This document shows positions 26,914 through 35,374 of a stretch of 60,209 nucleotides of DNA, piece by piece. The stretch comes from Fidelibacterota bacterium (GTDB taxonomy: Bacteria; Fidelibacterota; Marinisomatia; SCGC-AAA003-L08; JACNLC01), in the NCBI GenBank assembly GCA_014381725.1, contig JACNLC010000037.1:1-60209 (forward strand), in the 5' to 3' direction. Both the position numbers and the translations under genes were made by a program. Positions within the stretch are counted from its first letter, which is position 1. Each line of letters opens with the position of its first letter. The notes beneath the pieces were generated by a model. The model did no database searches. It was not told the DNA's origin and saw only the letters and a program-made list of their open reading frames with translations.

Positions 26914-27846
26914 TTAGGATTCTAATGACTCCAAATATCGTTCTGCATCAAGTGCCGCCATACATCCAGAACCTGCGGCTGTTACCGCCTGTTTATAAAC
27001 TGTATCTTGTATATCTCCTGAGGCAAAAACACCTTCCACTGAAGTTTTTGATGAATCCGGTTGAGTTTTAACATATCCCATATCATCTAATTTGATTTGG
27101 TTAGTAAACAAATCTGAATTTGGTTTATGCCCAATCGCAATAAAAACACCATCGCATTCAACTGTAGAAATCTCACCACTTTTAGTATTTTTAAGTTTTA
27201 CTCCTGTGAGACCTACGCCTTTTGATTCACCAACAAATTCATCGATAACTGAATTCCATAACACATCGATTTTTGGATGTTTCATTACACGATCTTGCAT
27301 AATTTTAGACCCACGCAATTCATCTCTTCGATGCACAATACTAACACTGGAAGCAAATCTAGTAAGGTAAACAGCTTCTTCTAATGCTGTATCGCCTCCA
27401 CCTACAACTAAGACTTTTTTGTCTTTGTAAAAGAATCCGTCGCAAGTTGCACACGCAGAAACTCCGAATCCCATTAATTTGGATTCAGATTCCATTCCGA
27501 GCAATCTAGCTGATGCTCCAGTAGCAATTATTACAGATTGAGTTTTATATTCTTCTCCACCTGCCCATACTTTAAATGGTTTTTGTGAAATATCTACTTT
27601 TTCAACATTTGCAAAATGAGTTTCTGCACCAAATTTCTGTGCTTGCTTCCTCAATAAGTCCATTAATTCCGGACCAGTAACTCCTTCGGGGAAACCGGGA
27701 AAGTTTTCAACATCAGTTGTGATGGTTAATTGACCACCCGGCTGTAATCCTTCAAACACCAAAGGTTCAAGATTTGCTCTCGCAGTATAAATCGCAGATG
27801 TTAATCCTGCAGGTCCAGAACCAATGATAATGACTTTTCGTTCCAT
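26914..27846 (-). CDS. trxB: Thioredoxin reductase (NADPH)
   Basis: Reduces thioredoxin using NADPH through FAD and a redox-active disulfide. The 310-residue protein has the FAD-binding IIGSGPAGLTSAIYTARA at the N-terminus, the active-site CATCDG, the second dinucleotide motif VVGGGDTALEEAVYL, and the C-terminal FAD segment GVFASGDIQDTVYKQAVTAAGSG. AAGGA precedes the ATG. It follows trxA by 18 bases in one operon. Confidence 0.97.
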   Translation of the reverse strand: MERKVIIIGSGPAGLTSAIYTARANLEPLVFEGLQPGGQLTITTDVENFPGFPEGVTGPELMDLLRKQAQKFGAETHFANVEKVDISQKPFKVWAGGEEYKTQSVIIATGASARLLGMESESKLMGFGVSACATCDGFFYKDKKVLVVGGGDTALEEAVYLTRFASSVSIVHRRDELRGSKIMQDRVMKHPKIDVLWNSVIDEFVGESKGVGLTGVKLKNTKSGEISTVECDGVFIAIGHKPNSDLFTNQIKLDDMGYVKTQPDSSKTSVEGVFASGDIQDTVYKQAVTAAGSGCMAALDAERYLESLES

Positions 27847-27864
27847 ATTAATTCCTTGTCTTTA

Positions 27865-28191
27865 TTACAATAGTCTATCTATAATGGAAGTGATTTCTTC
27901 CTTAGAAACTGCTCCAATTAGCTGTTCCTCTACTTTACCATTTGAAAAAATTAAAAGACTAGGAATACTTCTAATACTATACTTTGCTGCAATAGTAGGA
28001 TGATGATCTACATTAACCTTACCGACAACTGCTTTCCCATCATATTCTTCTGCAATTGAATCAACTGTCGGTCCAAGTGCAATACACGGACCGCACCACT
28101 CTGCCCAAAAGTCAACCAATGCTGGTTTATCTGAATTTAGGATTTCAATTTCAAAATTATCATCAGTCAATGTTTTCGTAAAATCTCCCAT
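27865..28191 (-). CDS. trxA: Thioredoxin
   Basis: A 108-residue thioredoxin, the general cytosolic disulfide reductase. FWAEWCGPC carries the CGPC active site, with Asp in the ALVDFW strand and the cis-Pro region RSIPSLLIFSNGK. A good AGGAG lies upstream of the ATG. It is the first gene of the trxA-trxB pair, and its substrates probably include ribonucleotide reductase and peroxiredoxins encoded elsewhere. Confidence 0.97.
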   Translation of the reverse strand: MGDFTKTLTDDNFEIEILNSDKPALVDFWAEWCGPCIALGPTVDSIAEEYDGKAVVGKVNVDHHPTIAAKYSIRSIPSLLIFSNGKVEEQLIGAVSKEEITSIIDRLL

Positions 28192-28542
28192 TATTTCTCC
28201 TTTTATTCGGGTTGAATTATCATTTACAGCAATTAAACAACCCTCTAATTTATTTCAAATAGCTAATTCTATCCGATTACTTTTTACAGATATCATTATT
28301 TATTTTTTGATGAGTAAAATAATGAAAGGTTACAATTATTCGCGACAATTACCCAGAACCCAGCTAATACTTTTACATTTCAACTGCAGTAAGGTGCTTG
28401 GAGCAAATAACATTTAGCTTTTTCAAATCAAAAAATAATAACATTTGAGTTAAAAAAAGGGTGTGAAATTTCACACCCTTTATCATCTGCATAAATACTT
28501 CATCAACATCAAACTAATGAAGTACTAATTATATTACTCAAA
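28192..28542. other. Intergenic region between trxA and the 177-residue gene
   Basis: This holds the trxA leader (with AAAGGAG just before trxA) and, near 28456-28481, the terminator of the next gene. A 35-codon plus-strand frame at 28310-28417 has no ribosome site and no recognisable product. I see no riboswitch or RNA gene. Confidence 0.6.
28456..28481 (-). terminator. Rho-independent terminator after the 177-residue gene
   Basis: AAAGGGTGTGAAA is followed immediately by its exact reverse complement, a 26-base perfect palindrome, with a T run on minus (the A run at 28452-28458). It lies about 60 bases past the stop at 28543. Confidence 0.85.
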
Positions 28543-29076
28543 CTACATTAGGAATACAGCAGCTTCTCCGTTAATCTCAATAGTGCCCTCTACATCAGAT
28601 GTTGCAGTAATGTAATAACTTTTTGGCCCTGTCTTAGTGACTTCACTTATTTTAATTTTATGAACAATATCAGATTTTTTTGTAACAAGTTTTGGCATTT
28701 CAATATTTAAAGAAGTTGGCCATATTTTTAATTTTTCCGGACCTAAAGGATTATATTTTAGGCCCAACCTATGACACATATACACATACAACATCTTCTG
28801 TAAATGAACTAGCGCCGTCACAAATATCAAATGGTTTGGACTCTTCGCCATTAGAGTAAAATATTTTCTATCGAATACAGCTTCAATTCCATCCTCCAAA
28901 ATTCGATACTCTTTTATAAACAATGTTTCTTCAACTTGCATCCCAGGCATCACATTAAACGAAATATGGTTTTTCGTGTTTTCTTTATAAACATGTATTG
29001 GTGATCCATCTTGTTTAGTTTTTACAAAACTGTTTTGTGATACATCATTAAATATAGCTTGTCTATTGCTACTCAT
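28543..29076 (-). CDS. Uncharacterised protein, possible hotdog-fold (FabZ-like)
   Basis: A 177-residue protein I cannot assign firmly. It has no signal peptide or membrane segment. The segment AKSPNHLIFVTALVHLQKML recalls the SPNHFxxxPxVxxxQ helix of FabZ-type hotdog dehydratases and thioesterases, where the His is catalytic. The C-terminal third (IVHKIKISEVTK to VEGTIEINGEAAVFLM) alternates beta strands as in those folds. The FabZ match is weak and the usual PxxPG after the His is absent. It is the last gene of a three-gene minus-strand cluster with a membrane methyltransferase and a ribbon-helix-helix protein, and has its own terminator. AAGGAAA precedes the ATG. Confidence 0.6.
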   Translation of the reverse strand: MSSNRQAIFNDVSQNSFVKTKQDGSPIHVYKENTKNHISFNVMPGMQVEETLFIKEYRILEDGIEAVFDRKYFTLMAKSPNHLIFVTALVHLQKMLYVYMCHRLGLKYNPLGPEKLKIWPTSLNIEMPKLVTKKSDIVHKIKISEVTKTGPKSYYITATSDVEGTIEINGEAAVFLM

Positions 29077-29094
29077 AGTTCATGTTTCCTTAAT

Positions 29095-29823
29095 TTATTT
29101 GTGGGTATGTCTTGGAATAGGAAAAAACATATTAGTATGTTTGATATATTCAATATATTTCGGGAATTGTGTTTTTAAAACACTTTCCTCTTTAATCGCT
29201 GAGAAAAGATAGTAAATGCTCAACACTCCAACATTAAACAAAATCCAGTAAGATCCAGTTGATAAAAACATTCCTAACAATAATACTACATTTGCGAAAT
29301 ATATTGGATGCCTTGCGTATTTATACAGTCCCTCCTGAACGATATCTGCTGGTACAAAAGAATCAAAACAAGGACTATAATGTACTCCAAGAGTAATTTT
29401 TGAAGAAACAAACATCATTAATCCTAATACTGCAATACTTAAGCCGAAGTACAACAAGAATATATTATTGTGAAATTCAAAAAACACTCTTTCATTAGTG
29501 ATGTATGAGCCAATACTTACAATGATAGTAGAAAATTGAATGTATCTATATACGAACTTAAAACTACTCGGAGATTTAATTTTCTTTTTCTTGTTTCTGG
29601 CATAAACCCGATTTTTATGATTATAAAATACCGCTGAAGTTGTTGCCATTATAATTACAAAGCAAATAGCAATTAAGGTATCCATATGTAAATCGGGTAT
29701 TGCTGACAATATTCCCGCATAACCAGAATTGATTATATCCATCAATTCTCCCGCTATAAGAATTGTACTTAATATAACTAACGATAATACAATTCTTCTC
29801 TTTTTTGTTTTCTTTCTATTCAT
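29095..29823 (-). CDS. Integral-membrane methyltransferase, ICMT/PEMT-like
   Basis: A 242-residue membrane protein with about five to six hydrophobic segments (around residues 10-25, 45-60, 90-110, 120-140, 175-205). The C-terminal half has the ICMT/PEMT signature: GVHYSPCF, GLYKYARHPIYFANV with the His-Pro of the cofactor site, and the EE and FPKYIEYI pattern. Relatives methylate isoprenyl-cysteine, phospholipid head groups or other membrane substrates using S-adenosylmethionine. The bacterial substrate here is unknown. A strong AGGAGG lies before the ATG. It is 18 bases upstream of the possible hotdog gene, so the two are probably co-expressed. Confidence 0.82.
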   Translation of the reverse strand: MNRKKTKKRRIVLSLVILSTILIAGELMDIINSGYAGILSAIPDLHMDTLIAICFVIIMATTSAVFYNHKNRVYARNKKKKIKSPSSFKFVYRYIQFSTIIVSIGSYITNERVFFEFHNNIFLLYFGLSIAVLGLMMFVSSKITLGVHYSPCFDSFVPADIVQEGLYKYARHPIYFANVVLLLGMFLSTGSYWILFNVGVLSIYYLFSAIKEESVLKTQFPKYIEYIKHTNMFFPIPRHTHK

Positions 29824-29848
29824 GATATCCTCCTACCCTTTGAATTTT

Positions 29849-30037
29849 TCAATCAATTTTTGTTCGTTCGGAATTTTCTATCAATCCTCGTTCAACTAGC
29901 CAATCCTCAAAAATCTTTAATATTTGATTATTCATATTTCGATAACCTTCACTAGCAAGATTCCTTAATATTTTCCAGACCCTGTCTGGCAATCTTACCG
30001 AACTTACACTGTAATCTGTTTCTTTCTTCCGTGCCAT
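29849..30037 (-). CDS. Arc-like ribbon-helix-helix protein
   Basis: A 62-residue protein. The beta strand SVSSVRLPDRVW is followed by two helices, ILRNLASEGYR and MNNQILKIFEDWLVERG, the Arc/CopG/MetJ layout, so it should dimerise and bind DNA through paired strands. The frame is open to an ATG at 30094, but the ATG at 30037 gives the normal short N-terminus (MARKKETDYS). It is the first gene of the minus-strand cluster that includes the membrane methyltransferase. No toxin gene follows in the usual sense, so an antitoxin role is not supported; local regulation is more likely. Confidence 0.72.
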   Translation of the reverse strand: MARKKETDYSVSSVRLPDRVWKILRNLASEGYRNMNNQILKIFEDWLVERGLIENSERTKID

Positions 30038-30219
30038 ATATTTTATGCTAACTATAATTAACTTATTATAACTTCCTGCAACTATATTAAACATATTGTA
30101 ACATATAATGCAAACATTATTTAGTATTTGTTTTGTGTAATTAAGTTTATCGACGAGTTTTGCAGAACAACCACAAATAAACTTTGCATTGTATTTAGGT
30201 GAGTTGATTAAGTTTTGCT

Positions 30220-31833
30220 ATGATTTTTGAGGTAAATAATCAAATTCTTACGGAATTATTACTTTTGGTGCTGTATACTGAAATGCACTTTAGATTTAGG
30301 ATTCCATTTTCTCGTTACTTTAAAAATGAACCTGAAATACTTGCAGATATTCCATTTAGAATTGATCAAAATGAAAATATTCCAATCTTACTTTTGATTA
30401 AAGATTCGGACAAACACCCTTTGTACCTAGATCGCATCGAAATCTCAATTCTAAAAAATGATTCTATAATATATAAAAATGAAATTGAATTTAATTTAAT
30501 AATATCTCAACTTTGGTGGTTCAAAACTATTTACATTCCACGAGGGAATATGAATAATAATGTTGATATAACCGTAGAATATTATTATAAAATCAATGGG
30601 AAGAATTGCAATTGCATAAATCATAATCTCAATCTACTCTCCCCTACTCCACTCAAAGTATATTTATCTGAAGGTTCTTATCCAAAATGCTCAACCGTAC
30701 AGTGGGTAGATTTACATTACCATAGCAATTTTACTGAAGATATGGTTGAATTTGGTGCTCCACTAGAGTCTGTATTGAACACAGCAAAATCAATGGGTAT
30801 TCATTCAATTGCTTGCACTGACCATTCTTATGATTTAGACGATAAAATTGGATCTTGGGTAGAAGCAGATCCACAACTTGAAAAATGGGAAATATTACTT
30901 AAGGATGTTTCAAAGCTAAATAATGAGCGAAAATTCGCTCCATTTATTATTCAAGGAGAAGAACTTTCACTTCACAATGCAAAAAAACGTAACGTCCACT
31001 TACTCGTACTTAACAACAAAGTATTCTTGTCTGGACAAGGAGATAGCGCGGAAATACCTTTTAATTTCAAAAGTGAGTATAATTCTAAGACCCTAAAAAA
31101 TAAATTAGAATTAAATTCTCTTTGTATCGCTGCACATCCTCTTGCTCCAGTTCCTTTCAAGCAATGGTTGTTAGTTAAGCGAGGTAAATGGGAGATCGAG
31201 GACCTAACCAAAGATTACATTGTAGGTATGCAAATATTAAATGGAAGTATAGATATTGGATTTAGAAGAGGTATGCAAAAGTGGACTTCGTTGCTTTTAC
31301 TTGGTTACAAAAAATATATCTACGCTGGTAATGATGCACATGGGAACTTTAATATATTTCGCCAAATAAGCACTCCGATGCTGTCACTTAAAGAAAAGGA
31401 TGAGCAAGTATTTGGAGAATGCCGTACCGGATATTTTCCAAATGAAAAGCACAATGTAGATTCTGCAATTGAAACATTAAGAAATGGAAATTGTTTTATT
31501 ACAAATGGTCCTTATCTAAAAATTAACTTTATTTCTAATGATCAAATATTTCCTATGGGCTCTGAGGTAATAGCAGAAAAAGGAATTCTAGAAATTATCT
31601 CTAAATCATCAGAAGAATTTGGTAAGATTACTAAGTTGCTAATTTTTAAAGGAATTATCGGTAATAGATCTGAAATGTTGATTTATAAAAAAGCACCAAA
31701 TACATTGAATTTTCAAAATAATATATCTATAGAAATAAATGATTATTCATATTTGAGAGCAGAAATTGAGTCGGTTAATTATAGAGGACAACGAGTTGCA
31801 CTAACTAATCCGATTTGGATAAAACCAAAATAA
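30220..31833 (+). CDS. PHP-domain phosphoesterase-like protein
   Basis: A 537-residue protein with a PHP (polymerase and histidinol phosphatase) metal-hydrolase domain in the middle. Metal ligands are visible: DLHYHSNFT (HxH), IACTDHSYD, the Glu in IQGEELS, the His in AAHPLAP and NDAHG. An N-terminal beta-rich region (about 1-155) and a C-terminal beta-rich region (about 430-537) flank it; the family often has such extra domains. Substrate is unknown and no signal peptide is evident. It is divergent from the ribbon-helix-helix gene and shares the 180-base intergenic region with it. The start at 30220 has only a weak ribosome site. Confidence 0.78.
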   Translation: MIFEVNNQILTELLLLVLYTEMHFRFRIPFSRYFKNEPEILADIPFRIDQNENIPILLLIKDSDKHPLYLDRIEISILKNDSIIYKNEIEFNLIISQLWWFKTIYIPRGNMNNNVDITVEYYYKINGKNCNCINHNLNLLSPTPLKVYLSEGSYPKCSTVQWVDLHYHSNFTEDMVEFGAPLESVLNTAKSMGIHSIACTDHSYDLDDKIGSWVEADPQLEKWEILLKDVSKLNNERKFAPFIIQGEELSLHNAKKRNVHLLVLNNKVFLSGQGDSAEIPFNFKSEYNSKTLKNKLELNSLCIAAHPLAPVPFKQWLLVKRGKWEIEDLTKDYIVGMQILNGSIDIGFRRGMQKWTSLLLLGYKKYIYAGNDAHGNFNIFRQISTPMLSLKEKDEQVFGECRTGYFPNEKHNVDSAIETLRNGNCFITNGPYLKINFISNDQIFPMGSEVIAEKGILEIISKSSEEFGKITKLLIFKGIIGNRSEMLIYKKAPNTLNFQNNISIEINDYSYLRAEIESVNYRGQRVALTNPIWIKPK

Positions 31834-31857
31834 CCACCACAATGCCATTTGAATTAA

Positions 31858-32463
31858 CTACAAAGAGCTGATGTCACCCTTACCCACTCTTAGAACGACT
31901 ATTTCATTTCCTGTTAAATCTAAAACCGTTGATGGATCTGAATAACTGATACCTTCAGAAAATACCAATGGGATAGTGTGGTTAAAGTTTTCCTCTATAA
32001 TGTTAGGGTCAGAAAATTCTATTTCATCCTTCGTTGAAAAGGTTGTTGAAATTATCGGTTCACCAAATTCTTCGACTATTGTTATAGCAAAAGTATTATC
32101 TGGAATTCGAATACCAACTGTTTTCTGTTTGGTTTGCAGTAATTTTGGGACCTGGTTTTTGGCAGGTAAAATAAATGTGAAAGGTCCTGGAGTCAAATAC
32201 TTCATTATTTTATAAGCAAAATTGGATGTATTTGCGTATTCTGAAATTTGAGAAAAATCGTGGCAAATGAAACTAAGTGGTTTCTTTTTATTCATTCCTT
32301 TAATTCGATATATTTTCTCAATGGCATTTTTGTTATGAATATCGCAACCGAGACCATAAAGTGTATCAGTTGGATAAACAATCAATTCACCATTTTTCAA
32401 AGCATCTGTTGCCATTTTTATGTGCCTTGGATTAGGAGTTTCTGAGTGTACCTGAATTAACAT
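31858..32463 (-). CDS. YciO/Sua5/YrdC-family protein (threonylcarbamoyl-AMP synthase-like)
   Basis: A 201-residue protein of the YrdC fold. GELIVYPTDTLYGLGCDI contains the conserved P-T-D-T-x-Y-G nucleotide-binding loop. KKPLSFICHDFSQI, TPGPFTFILPA and TVGIRIPDN follow the family, and the C-terminus ends SDPSTVLDLTGNEIVVLRVGKG. The true TsaC enzyme makes threonylcarbamoyl-AMP for t6A37 in tRNA. The length and the KKxPLSFIC segment fit the YciO branch better, whose activity is weaker or different. A second Sua5 gene could exist outside this window. Confidence 0.87.
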   Translation of the reverse strand: MLIQVHSETPNPRHIKMATDALKNGELIVYPTDTLYGLGCDIHNKNAIEKIYRIKGMNKKKPLSFICHDFSQISEYANTSNFAYKIMKYLTPGPFTFILPAKNQVPKLLQTKQKTVGIRIPDNTFAITIVEEFGEPIISTTFSTKDEIEFSDPNIIEENFNHTIPLVFSEGISYSDPSTVLDLTGNEIVVLRVGKGDISSL

Positions 32464-32557
32464 AGTAGATTACTTTTTATCATTTTCCTTCTCTGCCTAC
32501 AATGAATTTAATTAGATTCTTACTATTCAAACAATGATAGAATATTCTGCTGGGTAA

Positions 32558-33463
32558 TCAAAATTTCTCAATTAACTTCTCTACAGTATTTTTGTCAGAG
32601 TCAAATTCTTCTTCAGTTGGTAAATGTTTTGCGTATTTACATAAATCAGCTCGATCTAGCAAACGATATGTTTCAATTAGGCATTCTTCATCTATTTTAC
32701 ATTCTTTAAGAAATATTTTGAATTCTGAAGTAGTCATCTCGAGTGATTTTATAAAATAAATAGATCCAACATATTCTCTGAAAATATCTGATAATTCTAT
32801 GAAATATGCTTCAGTTGATTCAGGCGTAATTGGAAATGGGGTCGTTACATTTTGTAACCTTCTTTTACATCGAGTTATTGCAGATTCAAGAGGTGGTTGA
32901 TATTTTTTTATTTTTTCTAGTGTTTTCTGCCTTCTCTTCCACAAATATATAATAATTACTATGCTCAATATTAAAATACAAATGTAAACCAGTATTAAAT
33001 CTGTTCCAAGTTTTACATTCTGCATTTCTTTTATTGTTCTGATAGTTGAAGAAGTATCACTCAATACTGAAGAAATAACTATCTTTTGTGGTTTTGTATA
33101 GACTTCTTTAACAATTTCACCGTCTTTGATTATTTGAACAGGAATTTCAGGAACAACAACCTCCCCTACTTCCCAAAATGAAAACACATATTTAACAGAA
33201 TTGTTAAATAGTATTTTATCCAACAAAATTGCATTATCGTTTTCGAACTGAATTTCAGGATAGTTTGCTCCATGGTTATTTGATACTTTAACATCAATTT
33301 GAAAAAAAACGCTATCTCCAATTTTTATATTATCTGGAAAGATATTTGTACTTATTTCAATTTTTGCGAATGAAATGCTAAAAAATAAAACTATTATGGA
33401 TATTCTCTTCAAAGTAGTAAAGCAATACAATTGAAAAGTGCTAATGATAATGTTGGTTTTCAC
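32558..33463 (-). CDS. BatD-like membrane protein of a MoxR-DUF58 operon
   Basis: A 301-residue envelope protein. A signal sequence (LKRISIIVLFFSISFA) is followed by a beta-rich periplasmic domain, one transmembrane helix at about 160-180 (LILVYICILILSIVIIIYLW), and a charged cytoplasmic helical tail that includes FIELSDIFREYVG. This layout is that of BatD/DUF4381-type proteins of the MoxR operon. The start is a GTG at 33463 overlapping the DUF58 stop as GTGA. The usual BatA and BatB von Willebrand factor A genes are absent here: the next gene is the YciO-like protein. Function in aerotolerance or maturation of a complex is inherited from relatives, not shown. Confidence 0.72.
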   Translation of the reverse strand: MKTNIIISTFQLYCFTTLKRISIIVLFFSISFAKIEISTNIFPDNIKIGDSVFFQIDVKVSNNHGANYPEIQFENDNAILLDKILFNNSVKYVFSFWEVGEVVVPEIPVQIIKDGEIVKEVYTKPQKIVISSVLSDTSSTIRTIKEMQNVKLGTDLILVYICILILSIVIIIYLWKRRQKTLEKIKKYQPPLESAITRCKRRLQNVTTPFPITPESTEAYFIELSDIFREYVGSIYFIKSLEMTTSEFKIFLKECKIDEECLIETYRLLDRADLCKYAKHLPTEEEFDSDKNTVEKLIEKF

Positions 33464-34335
33464 TTTCTTGAGGTTCGCTTGTTAAAAAAATCAACTAAAG
33501 GTTCTACATAACTACGATTAGTTTGTATCGGAATAAAATCAATTTGATGTTTCTTAAAGAAAGATGATTGATTATTTAGTTTTGATTTGATTTGTAATTG
33601 CATCTTGTTTCGTAATTTATCAGAAGAAGTGTCTATCCAATGATATGTTTGGCTTTCAACATCGTGAATTTTGGTTAAGCCTACATTTGGAATATTTTTT
33701 TCGGCATTATCTGTTAAGCGAATACAAACTAGATCGTGTTTTTGATTGATAAGTTGTAGCGGTTTTTTGTAATATTCGTCAATAAAATCTGAAATAAGAA
33801 AAACAACTGATCTTCTTTTTAACATTTTAAGCGTATATTCAATAGCAAGCGGAATGTCGGTTTTTCTGTCTTCAGCTTCGTAATATATTAATTCTCGAAT
33901 TATTTTAAAAACATGAGATTTTCCTTTTTTAGGAGGAACATATTTTTCAATTTGATCTGAAAAAAGTAACAATCCTACTTTATCATTATTTTTGATTGCA
34001 CTAAAACTTAATATTGAAGCAATCTCAACCATAACATCACTTTTGAGGAAGTCGCCAGTTCCAAAATAGCCTGAAGCACTCACATCAACCATTAACATTA
34101 CAGTCAATTCTCGTTCTTCGTCAAACTTTTTTATAAAAGGTTTGCCCATCCGAGCTGTAACATTCCAATCAATGTTTCTAACATCATCTCCTGGCTGATA
34201 TTCGCGAACTTCTGCAAATTCCATACCCATCCCTTTGAAAGCAGAATGATATTCACCACCAAATATGTTGTTTACCAAACGGCGCGTCTTAATTTCTATA
34301 AGTTTAACCTTTTTCAGTATGTCAACAGGTAACAT
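33460..34335 (-). CDS. DUF58-family protein
   Basis: A 291-residue cytoplasmic protein with the DUF58 signature YQPGDDVRNIDWNVTARMGK, followed by a von Willebrand factor A-like domain starting MVDVSASG, which contains the DxSxS metal-site motif. DUF58 proteins sit downstream of MoxR ATPases and are thought to work with them on protein complex assembly or metal insertion. There is no good ribosome site: the ATG is placed directly after the 20-bp palindrome that fills the moxR-DUF58 gap. It overlaps the BatD-like gene by four bases. Confidence 0.9.
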   Translation of the reverse strand: MLPVDILKKVKLIEIKTRRLVNNIFGGEYHSAFKGMGMEFAEVREYQPGDDVRNIDWNVTARMGKPFIKKFDEERELTVMLMVDVSASGYFGTGDFLKSDVMVEIASILSFSAIKNNDKVGLLLFSDQIEKYVPPKKGKSHVFKIIRELIYYEAEDRKTDIPLAIEYTLKMLKRRSVVFLISDFIDEYYKKPLQLINQKHDLVCIRLTDNAEKNIPNVGLTKIHDVESQTYHWIDTSSDKLRNKMQLQIKSKLNNQSSFFKKHQIDFIPIQTNRSYVEPLVDFFNKRTSRK

Positions 34336-34355
34336 TAAAGTATTACTTTAGGTAT
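34336..34355. repeat. 20-bp palindrome-containing repeat, copy 2 (moxR-DUF58 junction)
   Basis: Exactly the same 20 bases as at 367-386, TAAAGTATTACTTTAGGTAT. Here they fill the whole gap between the moxR stop and the DUF58 start codon. The inverted repeat could be an operator or an RNA hairpin; function is inferred. Confidence 0.5.
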
Positions 34356-35351
34356 TTATGGAGTTGGTACTGATTCGAATATTCTAGTGATAATATCATC
34401 AGTTGAAACATCTTCAGCTTCTGCTTCGTAAGTAAGTAATATCCGATGTCGCAAGATAGCTCGACCAACTTTTCGGATGTCCTCAGGAATAACATACCCT
34501 CGATGTTCCATGAATGCTTGAGATTTAGAAGCAACAGCTAAATATATTGTTGCTCTTGGAGACGCCCCAAAGTCTATAAGTCCAGACAAATCACTTAATC
34601 CAAAATTTTTGGGCTCTCTAGTTGCTAACACTAAAGAAACAATGTATTTTTGGATATTTTCAGCCATATGTATTTGATCAACAATTTTACGAGCTTGTAA
34701 AATATCTTGAGTGTGAACTACAGGTTTGACTTCTTGGATTTCAGTAATTGTCCCCATTTTCTTTAAAATTGATAATTCTTCTTCTTCAGTTGGATAATCA
34801 ACCAGTACTTTGAATAAGAATCTATCAATCTGTGCTTCTGGCAACGGATATGTTCCTTCTTGCTCAATTGGATTTTGAGTAGCCATCACTAAAAACGGTT
34901 CGTCTAATTTGTAAGTATCATTTCCTATAGTTACTTGTCTCTCCTGCATTGCTTCTAGCAAAGCACTCTGCACTTTTGCAGGTGATCTATTTATCTCGTC
35001 AGCTAGGATAATATTTGAAAATATTGGTCCTTTCTTAATTTCAAAACTAGCATCTTTTGGATTATATATTAAAGTACCTAAAATATCAGCAGGTAATAAA
35101 TCTGGTGTAAACTGAATCCGATGAAATTTAGTGTCAATTGAATCTGCTAATGTTTTGACAGTAAGTGTTTTTGCAAGACCAGGTAATCCTTCCAAAAACA
35201 CATGTCCGTTTGACAAAACTGCAATTATCATTTTATCAACTAAATCCTCTTGTCCAACAATTATAGCCGATATTTGAGATTTCAGTACATCAATAAATTT
35301 AGATTTCTCTTTAATAGTTTCATTAAGAACGGTTAAATCAAATGTTTCCAT
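34356..35351 (-). CDS. MoxR-family AAA+ ATPase
   Basis: A 331-residue AAA+ chaperone-like ATPase. Walker A is GLPGLAKTLT, Walker B IILADEINRSPAK, and the sensor region ATQNPIEQEGTYPLPEAQIDRFLF is the typical MoxR motif. The C-terminal lid has GLIDFGASPRATIYLAVASK. It heads a set with DUF58 and BatD-like genes, the standard MoxR operon core, and probably uses ATP to remodel partner proteins or membrane complexes. AGGATAATTA lies before the ATG. Confidence 0.95.
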   Translation of the reverse strand: METFDLTVLNETIKEKSKFIDVLKSQISAIIVGQEDLVDKMIIAVLSNGHVFLEGLPGLAKTLTVKTLADSIDTKFHRIQFTPDLLPADILGTLIYNPKDASFEIKKGPIFSNIILADEINRSPAKVQSALLEAMQERQVTIGNDTYKLDEPFLVMATQNPIEQEGTYPLPEAQIDRFLFKVLVDYPTEEEELSILKKMGTITEIQEVKPVVHTQDILQARKIVDQIHMAENIQKYIVSLVLATREPKNFGLSDLSGLIDFGASPRATIYLAVASKSQAFMEHRGYVIPEDIRKVGRAILRHRILLTYEAEAEDVSTDDIITRIFESVPTP

Positions 35352-35374
35352 TAATTATCCTATGATTATAATAT

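Noticed and set aside
28310-28417. A 35-codon frame on plus starting at ATG 28310
   Set aside because: No ribosome site, no recognisable product, and it stands in a region used by a leader and terminator.
29849-30037. Toxin-antitoxin system with the ribbon-helix-helix protein as antitoxin
   Set aside because: The next gene is a membrane methyltransferase of normal family length with a strong ribosome site, not a toxin, and gene spacing does not fit a typical pair.
30107-30190. Inverted AATGCAAA and TTTGCATT in the divergent promoter region
   Set aside because: An eight-base match 68 bases apart is expected by chance in AT-rich sequence.
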